A stretch of DNA of 64,000 bases from Solen grandis. Lineage: Eukaryota > Mollusca > Bivalvia > Adapedonta > Solenidae. The DNA lies in the NCBI GenBank assembly GCA_021229015.1, contig CM037794.1, positions 40,505,126-40,569,125 on the forward strand, in the 5' to 3' direction. This document shows positions 25,140 to 35,190 of the stretch, piece by piece. The translations under genes were made by a program, and so were the position numbers. Each line of letters starts with the position of its first letter. The first letter of the stretch is position 1. The notes beneath the pieces were generated by a model. The model was not told the origin of the DNA. It saw only the letters and a list, made by a program, of their open reading frames with translations, and searched no databases.

Positions 25140-26090
25140 CCTTACAGAATTCAATATTGAATTTTTTAACGTGCCTGCTCTTAATATTACAGATTTGTTA
25201 TTGTTAAGGTTTAGACCGGATATGTGACCAAATTGTGTTATTACATGTATTAGTTTCTCGAAAGATTAAGACCATTGTTAAAAAATGTTGCATCATCTGC
25301 AAATAATGTTTGCTTTATTTCTATTTGTTTAGTTCAATTCCTTTAATTTTCTTTAATTTGATAAAATTAAAAAAAATCTTCAAGACCATTGTTAAAATAT
25401 GTTGCATCATCTGCAAAATATAAAATAGTTTTATCCATTTTATAAGACTATTTCCAAAATTATACTGTTCAAGACATTCAAATATAAAATCATGATTTAA
25501 GGTATCATATGCTTTTTCAAAATCTGAAAGAATAATAACCCTGGCTCATTATTTTCGTTAAGGTAATCTATAATTTCAAAAATCAGTCTAACATTCTCCC
25601 CAATGTATCTTCCTTTAATAAATCCAGTTTGAGAATATGAAATTATTGTGTTAATGACTTTTTTAATTCTGTTAGCTATGGTTTTTGTTGCGATCTTATA
25701 ATCGACATTCAATAAGGTTATCGGTCGCCAATTTGATAAAATAGTATTATCTTTCCCAGTTTTGGGTATTAAAGAAATTATTCCTTGTTTTTGAAGTTCT
25801 GTTAAATTTCCATTAGTATATGAGAAATTTATAGATTCTATATAGTAGGTTTTAAGATCATTCCAGAAATATTTATAGAATTCAACTGTTATACCATCAG
25901 AACCTGGGCTTTTATTGTTTTTCATTTCTTTCAGTGCTTTATGAACTTCATCTTCTGTTAATTTTCCTTCACACGATTCTTTATTTTCGTTACTTAATTT
26001 GTTATTTGGTATTGAGAAAAAGTCTATTATTGATTTTTTGTTGTTCTCTCTTTGATAAATACCCTTATAAAATTTTACTTCTTCTTTCAA
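25140..26090 (-). pseudogene. LINE reverse transcriptase with internal deletion and duplicated FADD motif
   Basis: The open part 26090-25497 has the start of a LINE reverse transcriptase: LTEDEVHKALKEMKNNKSPG, DGITVEFYK, LIPKTGKD, NWRPITLLNVDYKI and SQTGFIKGRYIGEN. Motif A follows (DFEKAYD, minus strand of 25504-25524). About 30 codons later, instead of the usual hundred or more residues, comes the catalytic FADDAT motif (25403-25417), and a second FADDAT occurs 114 bases further on (25289-25303). The more distal copy follows IKGIEL, the normal context. So the palm is shortened by deletion and part of it duplicated. Not functional. Confidence 0.75.
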
Positions 26091-26286
26091 GATAACTTTT
26101 TCATCAGTTATATACTGATCACCTACTTTTAATTTTTTATTTTTTTTGCTTTATAAATTAATTATTTTTCATCAAGTAAGCTTTCTAATGATTGTTTTTT
26201 ATTATGTAATTCTTTGATTTTTTCTGAATTAGTGGATAGAGTGATATCTTTTTCTAGCTTCGAAATATCCTCCTTGAGTTGTTTTT

Positions 26287-26947
26287 CTAATTTGTTTTCC
26301 ATCTTTTTTTTATGACTTGCTTTTTAATTGAACCCTTGATTAATTCCCATTTAGTATTTGGATTTGCATTTATGTTTATCTCTACAATATTTTTTATTTC
26401 CTTTCTGATTCTTTCTTGATATTCTTTGTCAAGTATTAAACTATTATTTAATTTAAAGTATCCTGGACCTCTTTTTTGACTGATAAATTCTAATCTTAGT
26501 TGAACAATTGAGTGATCCGTTTTATACCCATATCTTATAACACACTTTTTAACCATGTTTTGTATATGTTCTGATATAAGAAAGTAATCTAATCTGCATG
26601 ATATTGTTGAAGTGTGATTTGAGTGCCATGTAAATTGCTTTTTTGTAGGATTTTTATATCTCCAAACATCAATTAAGTTGAAATCTTCAATTGCTGTTTT
26701 TAATTTTTCTCTGCACTTTTTATGTGTATAAGTTTTACCATTATTTTTATCTATGAATGGGTTTATTGTCACATTAAAATCACCACCAATAATGATAATT
26801 TCACCGTACTTACTTTCAATCAGTTTATATAACTCAGAAAATATATTAGTATTATCTTCGTTATATCCATAAACATATATAAGATGAACTGTATCTTCAT
26901 TAATCTCTAAACTTACAATATGCAATCTGCCAGCTATTATATTTATA
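26287..26947 (-). pseudogene. LINE endonuclease, C-terminal two thirds
   Basis: Apurinic-like endonuclease of the exonuclease III family. Visible motifs: GRLHIV, IYVYGYNE, the GGDFNV catalytic block, SCRLDYFLIS and the closing YKTDHSIVQLRLE with the catalytic Asp-His. The frame is open here. The N-terminal third is on the other side of the inserted element, at 28353-28608. In life this domain nicks the target for reverse transcription. Confidence 0.8.
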
Positions 26948-28352
26948 CCCCCCCGCAACGAAGTTAGGGGGGGGTATACTGGAATCAGGTTGTCCGTCCG
27001 TCCGTCCGTCCGTCTGTCCGTCCGTCTGTAGACACAAAATTCTGCGGACTACTCCTCCTAAACTTCTGGAAGGATTTTGATGAAACTTGCTGGCAATGAT
27101 CCTTAGACATTGTATTAGCGCGTTATCTATATAGCATTGAGTTACCTCCCCTATTTACCAAGTTATGCCCCTTTGATGATTTTTGCATTACAAACTTCTG
27201 CGGACTACTCCGCCTAAACTACTGGAAGGATTTTAATGATACTTGCTGTCAATGATCCTTAGACATTGTAGCAGCGCGTTATCTATATAGCATTGAGTTA
27301 CCTCCCCTATTTACCAAGTTATGCCCCTTTGATGATTTTTGCATTACAAACTTCTGCGGACTACTCCTTCTAAACTACTGGAAGGATTTTGATGAAACTT
27401 GCTGGCAATGATCCTTAGACATTGTAAGCGCGTTATCTATATACATTTGGTTACCTCCCCTATTTACCAATTATGCCCCTTTGATGATTTTTGCATTACA
27501 AACTTCTGCGGACTACTCCGCCTAAACTACTGGAAGGATTTTAATGATACTTGCTGTCAATGATCCTTAGACATTGTAGCAGCGCGTTATCTATATAGCA
27601 TTGAGTTACCTCCCCTATTCACCAAGTTATGCCCCTTTGATGATTTTTGCATTACAAACTTCTGCGGACTACTCCGCCTAAACTACTGGAAGGATTTTAA
27701 TGATACTTGCTGTCAATGATCCTTAGACATTGTAGCAGCGCGTTATCTATATAGCATTGAGTTACCTCCCCTATTTACCAAGTTATGCCCCTTTGATGAT
27801 TTTTGCATTACAAACTTCTGCGGACTACTCCTTCTAAACTACTGGAAGGATTTTGATGAAACTTACTGGCAATGATCCTTAGACATCTATATAGCATTGA
27901 GTTACCTCCCCTATTTTCCAAGTTATGCCCCTTTGATGATTTTTGCTTTACAATTTTCTGCAGACTACTCCTCCTAAACTACTGGAGGGATTTCAATGAA
28001 ACTTGCTGTCATTCAACCTTAGACATTGTAGTAGCGCTTTTTCTATATAACATTGGGTTACCCCCCCCCCCTCCCCCTGTTTTAAAGATATGTCCCTTTG
28101 ATGGTATTTGTTTTACAATTTTCTTCCATTGATAGATTTCAGTGAATCTTAATGATATTTATCCATAGACATACATATACCCATATGTATGTAAAACATA
28201 GGATAACTAGATTTCTAGGTAGTTGGCACATATGTCCTCTGTATATTAAGATGGAGTGTTGCATACAAGAATTCTGATTTCATGCTCCAAAGCCATGTTT
28301 GACAAAAACACTTGCGGGGGGGTATTAGTAAGCCCTTAGGCGACAGTTCTAG
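26948..28352 (+). mobile_element. Helitron-like non-autonomous element inserted in the LINE endonuclease
   Basis: Head: C-run, GCAACGAAGTT, G-run, TATACTGGAATCAG, then a GTCCGTCCGTCTGTCC tract, the same plan as 12427. The body has about seven monomers with TCTGCGGACTACTCC, first at 27041, 27197, 27353 and 27505 (steps 156, 156, 152), each containing TTAGACATTGTA and TTATGCCCCTTTGATGATTT. The last units are diverged. The tail near 28310-28352 has a G-run and ends ACAGTTCTAGTT with CTAG at 28349-28352. Flanks are ATTTATA on the left and TTTTATA on the right. LINE coding sequence resumes on both sides, so this is younger than the LINE. Confidence 0.8.
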
Positions 28353-28608
28353 TTTTATATTCTTTTATTTCAAATTTATGTCCCGGATGTATGAGAATTG
28401 CTACTCCTTCTGCATTTGTTTTCACTCCACTGCAATATATTTGTCCACCCCATTCTTTTTGCCATTCTGCAACTTTGTTTTCAGGTAAATGAGTTTCTTG
28501 TAAGAAATATATAGATTGTTGCTGATCTTTTAACCATTGAAAAACTTTATTCCTTTTAGATTTTTCGCCTAAACCCTCAACATTCATAGTCATTATTAAA
28601 ATTTCCAT
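28353..28608 (-). pseudogene. LINE endonuclease, N-terminal third
   Basis: Starts MEILIMTMNVEGLGEKSKRN, the NVEG/NVNG first catalytic block of L1-type endonucleases, followed by FLQETHL with the catalytic Glu and GVAILIHPG. It runs into the inserted element at EYK. The start at 28608 agrees with the usual ORF2 start. The remainder of the domain is at 26287-26947. Confidence 0.8.
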
Positions 28609-28622
28609 TTTATATCAAGGTA

Positions 28623-31600
28623 TTTTTTTTTTCAGAGCTAATTCTTTTTTCAAACCATTCTTTAGAATTAAATAAAAAAATAAAAACTAATGAAAAATAT
28701 CCATACATCATTTTCATAACAAAGTGGCATATCTATCATATACATTAAGCGTATTAAAAAATAACATGTATATTACTATTACAACTTTACTATATTGTCC
28801 TCATAATCTGATTACTCTCTGCTTACCTCATCTACGTGATTGACGATCATAAATAAGAAAACAGAGATTAAACAAAATTAATGAGTCGACAAAAAAAAAA
28901 CACAAAAACCTTCATTTGATAATCTTCTATCTGTAACAAGTTTTGTTAAACAAAGTTTATATTTTACAATCATAATACTATTCAAACAACCTGTACAATA
29001 AGTATTTGTTCATTTACCTTTATGTATTCATGTGTGTATATATGCATGTATGTATGTTTGTATAAATGTATGTGTGTATGAATGCATAGAGAAATGAATA
29101 TGTAAATTATGTGTACATATATGTGTATACATGCATTTGTACATGTTTAATCTGTGAACTGTTTTTTTTTTTTGTTTCTAATATAGTATGTGTGTGTGTT
29201 TTATTGTATTATTTATATTTTGTGTGTACACTGTTTTGTATTCATATTCACGTTAAACTCAATACACACAAACCTACAAGAAATGTCCAATCATCACAAC
29301 AATACCACTTTGGCAAACACATAACTGTACACGAGAAATTTGATATCATCCAATAATGTGTAATGCACGTAATAGCTGTATTATTATCATTCATTGTCTT
29401 AATGCACACATACCTGAAAAGGAAGAGCATTGACTTACAAATTTACGTATATATTTATGTATTAATGAAAACCCTGTACTTTTACAGTTGTTCATTTAAA
29501 TACAGAGAACAACAAATCACAACAGATCTGTTAATTGTTTTTGTTTGTGGTTATATGAGTGAGTGTTCATGTGCCAGATATATGTATAGATAATCAGTTT
29601 TATTTTTCAAAATGAAATTTATTGCAACAGAAGATAGTTGTTGTCTACATCAGCTCTTCTCCCCTTAATCATTGAATAGACTTCAAAGAGAGAGTAAGCA
29701 TACTACCTTGCAACTATATGTTTATGCTCCCCCCCCCCCCCCCTCCACACACCCACACACAATTTGACAAGATTTTTCAAATGGAAAAAAGCTTAGAACA
29801 TACATTACAAAGACAGGCAAATGTTACTTTAAATATATTTTTGAAAATATGATAATTGTTTGCCTGTCTTGCTGTTTATGGCAGCACTGTGTACAGCTTG
29901 TACAAATTGAGTATGTATTTACCCACAGATTATAAGCAGTTGAAGAACAAACCTGTAACAGAATTATGTCAATTGCCTTTTCATGATAAATTTCATTATA
30001 CAGTACTTTGCATCACAAAAAAGAAGACTCCTTAACTAACCACTTGGCCAAGTACCTAATATACTTGTACAAAGATTTCATGAAATTTGCAGCAGTAAAA
30101 CCCGTTTATGTTTATTGTGCATATGCTGAGTTTGTAGAAATTGTGCAAAGCACTTCTGGAATTGAGTTTAGATGAACTTTTTAGATTAATTGCGTCTATA
30201 CCTTTCTAAATTGTATATTTACACAGGTCACATATAAATAGCCTGTATTCCAGAATGAGAGGTATCCATCCTTAACATTGTGGTGTGTCATTGTTGATTC
30301 TACATTTATTCCCTTCCCATCTAGGCAGTCTTTTTGTTCAAGGGCTCCTTTTCAGTTTTGGGAGGTTATGGGCATGACTCCTGTTTTTCTAAGCACTCCT
30401 TTTATGATCATGTGAGAGAACTCCCAACTTTTTTGACATCTTCCTTAAATACTCCAGTTTTCAGAATCCTATTGAGAACCTTTTGTTATTTTGTGTTAGT
30501 CAGTTTATTCAGTGATCACATGATATGCCTGGCTAGCTATTGGATAATCTTACAATTTAATTTCAATACACTGGAAATATTTACATTGTGAACTTCAAAG
30601 TGAATGAAGTAGTGTAGTTGAAGTATCAATCCCAACATTCAAAACCAATTTAGATTTCAGGTATGTTACCTACCTCATTGTTCATTATTAAGGCTAGTGT
30701 AAGGAATTATGAATTCTTTTTTCAACCAATCAAATAGTTAGCAAATCTATCGTACACCTGGAATTAGCATATATTATGACTACTTGTTCTACCTGGAATA
30801 AAGAAAATTCCTCTCTGACATTATGTGAAAATTGAAGTCACTGCAATGTTTCTTTCATTGAAACAATTTGAACAATATAACATTGGGGTCGATTTCACAA
30901 AAGACACTTGCCTTTATAAGACTGTTATACAGCATTCACAAATATACCTGCATTTAGCATCTTGATAGCTTGGTTTCGATGATAATTATTCAATCTTAGC
31001 ATTTTTGTTTGACTTGATTTTGCATGATTTACCACCGGATATCGACCTGTGCTGCACAAGGTACACGTGCAAAACCACTAAATTTGGTCTCTAACTGAGG
31101 GGCATGGTTTATATGTACTAATGATTAAACTTAGGTCAACAGGTACTCCAACAATAACATGATTGTACATCAGTTATATCTGTGTTAACATAATATTAAA
31201 AGATTTATTAAGAACTGAAAAGTGGGTACTTTCTTTTTTTGACTGAGGATATGTCATGTCAGACTTCAATACTCCCATTTTGTATGCATGTAATGAGCTG
31301 ATGTTGCTTTTACCTGTAGAATAATTAACCGGTATAAAAACAACACGATGAAGGAGATAGATTCACAAGTAAATCAAATTGTATTTATGCCCTGTAGGCA
31401 AGTCAGCGTTTACTCTTTAAGTTTTAATCGACAGTTCTCATGAATAAATACTAAAAAAAAAAAAGGAGAAGGAATTTTTTGTCTCCAGTATGTCTCCATT
31501 ATGTTGTAATGTCAACTTTGTTTTGTTTGTTGTTGTTTTTTATTGAACAAAAAAAGGGAGATAGATTTGTTTAGTCTGTACCTCTGCCCATGTATTTGAT

Positions 31601-31724
31601 TTTTCGTTTGTTTTTTGTTTTTTTCTAACAGACCCTTTCACTTCTATATCCTGCTTGTGGTACAGGATTGTTCTTTTTACAATTTGATGAATATTACTTT
31701 AATTTAAGCATATTGGAAATTAGA
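28623..31724. other. AT-rich intergenic DNA
   Basis: Contains TA/TG-rich simple sequence (about 29030-29140) and a C-run with CA repeats at 29728-29760. No gene or known repeat recognised. The open frame 30334-30591 has no support. Confidence 0.45.
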
Positions 31725-31890
31725 TATGGCAGTTCTGGGTTCAAGCAGTATCAGTCTGGTCACTTTGATATTCCATATGAGAAATTCTTGCAGCTGGCTT
31801 GTGGTAGATCAGCTGTTCTACTGTGATGCCACTGTGTACTTCCACCACTTGTAATATGCTGGATGTTGCTGTATGACTGAAATGCCATAA
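31725..31890 (+). repeat. tRNA-derived SINE, family B, eroded
   Basis: Box B-like CTGGGTTCAAGCAG near 31735, then the family core: ATATGAGAAATTCTTGCAGC, then TGGCTTGTGGTAGATCAG, TTCTACTG and a tail CTGTATGACTGAAATGCC. Same order as 20711-20885. Confidence 0.6.
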
Positions 31891-32174
31891 CACAAGAACA
31901 ACAACTTTGCTAATTAGTTTCTGTTATAGTTGTCCCAAAATCAAATTAGTTTCTCATCAGACTGCTTTGATCAGCAACAAAATTAAACAAAGGAAAGTAT
32001 TTTTCACTATTGAAAATATGCAGTAAATGACATTTAGGGAATAGTTGTTTTCTTTGCATATTGTGTTTGGTTTTCTGTGTAGACTATTAATAAATGCAGC
32101 ATATTATGCTGACTGGTACTATAATGAGAAAATCACCAGGATATTCAGAATAATGTTATCTTGGCTTCTTGCAG

Positions 32175-32332
32175 GAATGGTAAGTCGATCATTTGTTCAG
32201 TGTGAATGGAAGAACAGTCGAGGTAGTGAGGAGTGTAAATATGTTACTATAGATAGCTCAAGTGTTGAGGAAATACCAGTGGCAAGTAGCCAGATATCCG
32301 GATGGTTATCATTGGGAAGGAATGTCGGAGAT
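32175..32332 (+). other. candidate internal exon, family unknown
   Basis: Preceded by a good acceptor (TTGGCTTCTTGCAG) and followed by a good donor (GTGAGT at 32333). The stretch is open in one frame and its translation is non-repetitive (SFVQCEWKNSRGSEECKYVT, then SGWLSLGRNVGD). 158 bases would give entry phase 1 and exit phase 0. I do not recognise a domain. It could belong to a gene with other exons unseen, or be a 5' untranslated exon of the reelin-domain gene 6 kb downstream; both are guesses. Confidence 0.25.
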
Positions 32333-33159
32333 GTGAGTCTCTCTCTCCTGTGGGAGCTTTCCTGCTGTACTTATCGTTCTAGGCCTGAAGTGGCATCCTG
32401 AGTCATCAAGGGCTTGCATCTTGAGGGTACAGGTTGTACAATGTTACATTGTGCCCACAGCATCATCACCATGAAAATATAAATATTATCATTCACGGAT
32501 CACATTTCTGGATTTTCAACCACTCATGAGAAGCAAGATAATTCCACTTTGTTCATTGCAGGTGTGCCCATGTTTTTTATTTACTGAAAGATTGGTTAGC
32601 TTATGGATTTGATACTGATGAGTGATTTTTTCTGATCCTTTGTTTTCAAAACTGTCACTTACCTCAACTGTGTGTAAAAGATAAGGTTTAATTAGCTGTA
32701 TAAAAAAACCCCTGTATTTCCAGAACAGAACAGAATAGAGCATAAATTTTATGTAACTTAATTGTACACACATGTATTGTTAATCTTAGATTTCAGATTT
32801 GAATAATGTTTTGTAGAGTTAATTTTCAAACATACTGTTCATTTCCAATTGCTTGCGATGATGTCACATGGTACTGCAAGCACCTGTTTCGGGTATACCG
32901 TATTTTGAATTTACCAATTATCCCAAAGTTGTGTTCAGGAAAAAAAGTGTTTTCCCATGCAACGTGACCTACGCTTGTCAAATTTATTCATCATGAAACA
33001 GACATCATCAATATTAACAAGGGAGAATAGAAAAAAAAAACTTTTTAATTTCTTCTGATCATCTGCAAGCTGCTATAAAACTATTAAAAGAAATTCTATT
33101 AAGTCAGTTTAAACTTACTTTTTTCATGCCAGTTTGGAATCAAGTGTTTACAACTTATA
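32333..33159. other. intergenic DNA, nothing recognised
   Basis: No gene or repeat family recognised. Confidence 0.45.
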
Positions 33160-33300
33160 CCAGCACCTGTAGGCAGAACCTGGATTGGAGCAGTAATTTG
33201 CACCTGGTCATGAAAAATCCTTGTCCCATATGGGGTTTGAACCCACAACCTTGGAACATGCAGTTGGGTGCATTACCACTAGACTAGGGTGCCTGCCAAA
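33160..33300 (-). repeat. tRNA-derived SINE, family A, good head
   Basis: Minus strand: CACCCTAGTCTAGTGGTAAT (box A, near 33274-33293), then GGTTGTGGGTTCAAACCCCA (box B, near 33233-33252), TATGGGACAAGG, the body and tail near 33180. Head closely resembles a tRNA. Confidence 0.7.
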
Positions 33301-33837
33301 TATTTGAAGTAAAAGTTGATTTTGTTGAAAAAAGGAGTACAATTTATAATGGAATGTATTCAATACATTGTGTAAGCTTTTTATACCGCAGGAATGGAAA
33401 TACATGATTCTTTGTTTAGTACTAAGATCCATGTATTTTACAACTCTTCCAAGCAAAGCACAATAGCACATTCAGCTTGGTTTATAGTTTCAATCCTATA
33501 CATAAAATGTTTATAGCTGTTGATTCATCAGGCAGATTAAATGTCAAGTTAAGCAGATTGAGCTGATACAGCGATCGCTTAATTTTCCTTTAATTGATCA
33601 TTCATGTTGGTTGCTGTGCAATTATTGTTCACACAATGTGTTATATGCATATATCAGTTTACATGTGTATTAATCATACTGTCACACAGATATTATTATG
33701 TGTTTTTATTGACTTACCTTAAGTGTTTTCCACTTGTTATGAGTCAGAGAGGTGTATTGTGTGCCAAGTGATCAGTCATCTCTCTTAAGCCCCAGCAGAC
33801 ACCCCTTCCCCAATTCTCCTCTATGTCAAATGTAATA
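33301..33837. other. intergenic DNA, nothing recognised
   Basis: No gene or repeat family recognised. Confidence 0.45.
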
Positions 33838-34082
33838 TATGGGTCAGATGGACATAACCCTGTACCTATAGGGGTCAGATTGGCATAACCCTGTACCCAT
33901 AAGGGTCAGATGGGCACAACCCTGTACCCATAGGGGTCGGATGGGCACAACCCTATTCCCATAGGAGTTTGATGTGCATTACCCTGTACCCATCAAGGTC
34001 AGATGGGCACAACCCTGTACCCATAGGGATAAAATGGGCATAACCCTTTACCCATAGGGGTCAGATGGGCATAAAACCCCCC
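33838..34082. repeat. 31-base minisatellite, about eight copies
   Basis: Tandem units GGGGTCAGATGGGCATAACC then CTGTACCCATA, period 31 (GGGTCAGAT at 33841, 33872 and GGGTCAGA at 33903). Units are 80-95 percent alike by eye. The array ends in a C-run at 34076-34086. Confidence 0.9.
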
Positions 34083-35190
34083 CCCCACAGTGGTCAGAAG
34101 GGTTTTATGGATTTGAATAACAGAGGGGGTGGGGATAGGATGGAATAGAAATGGGGAGAGGGGGTTGTTTGGATTATATTAGGGGAAATAAAACAATATA
34201 TGTCCCATTCCTGTTAAATGTCACAGTTTTGATTTGTTTGAAATACTGTATCATACTGTTATTTGGAGGACTGTTGTTTTATCTACACAAATAAACTAGA
34301 GGTAGCCTATGAATCCAATTCAATGGTAATTGATGATTTTCAAAAGGTTTTGGTAAGTAGGGAGAGCATGTTTTAATTGAGTTGCATGTTTTTGTAAAAA
34401 CTATTTATTTTGGTGTGAAATGGCCATTGTATTGAAATCTTAATTTTCAACAAGGTATAAGAAAGAAGAAATTGTGAATGAAATATTAGAGGATTTATTT
34501 TTGAATTAATTTAAGAGTCAGCCATGAGATAATGGCAGCAATAAGCAGGTGGAAGGGTAAGGGAGAGGTTGGTGTATACCCATTACCTATGGTAGGATGG
34601 TGTTGGTGAGGCAGTATTGTTTTCCACTGTGGAGTTCTGATACAGGGACTGGTGATGATGTTGTTCATGACTCATTACAATCTAATTAAGACCAGGATGT
34701 GGTACAAGGAAGATGTAAGGTAGATTAAACATACCTGCTCTGTTGGAAGATATAGCGGCAGCAGCAGCAACACTGGCTGTAGTCTTGTTGTCATGGTGAT
34801 GATTGGGTGAAGTCGGATGGAATGTGTGAGTGGGTGACAAAGATCTGGCCTGTGGCTAATAACACTTGTGTAGTATGACATATATACACATCATCAGAAA
34901 CAGTGGCAAATAATGTGTTTTAATTCATGTGTGTAAATATCTGAACAGGACAATTAAATTATGAGAAAATATACCTGTGCAAGATTTAGTTCATATTAAA
35001 GATTGTAAGATATGTTATCATATTTACTGCAAAAAATGAAATAAGTTTGGTGGGGAGGAGGGGGGGTGCAAGACAGGAATAAATAAATCTTGTCCCACCC
35101 CTTCCATTCCTGTCCCATCCTGTTCTATTTTACAAAAAGTTCATTATCCTAATAAGTCTTTGAGGAATGCAAAGGTTTATTTCAAATAAG
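34083..35190. other. intergenic DNA, purine-rich patches
   Basis: G/A-rich patches at 34115-34165 and 34540-34570 and a C/T-rich patch near 35090. No gene recognised. Confidence 0.4.

Larger units (their letters stand above)
23579..28622 (-). mobile_element. decayed L1/Tx1-like LINE, minus strand, split by an insertion
   Basis: Read on the minus strand: endonuclease start near 28608, rest of the endonuclease to about 26290, reverse transcriptase from about 26090, C-terminal region from 24987 to about 23906, and an A-rich tail (T-run 23579-23594 on the + strand). The 1.4-kb element at 26948-28352 interrupts the endonuclease. Several frameshifts and stops break the long frame, and part of the reverse transcriptase is deleted. 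No clear first ORF was seen upstream of 28622, although AT-rich sequence with KEWFEK-like coding remnants lies at about 28630-28680. A dead copy. Confidence 0.8.
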
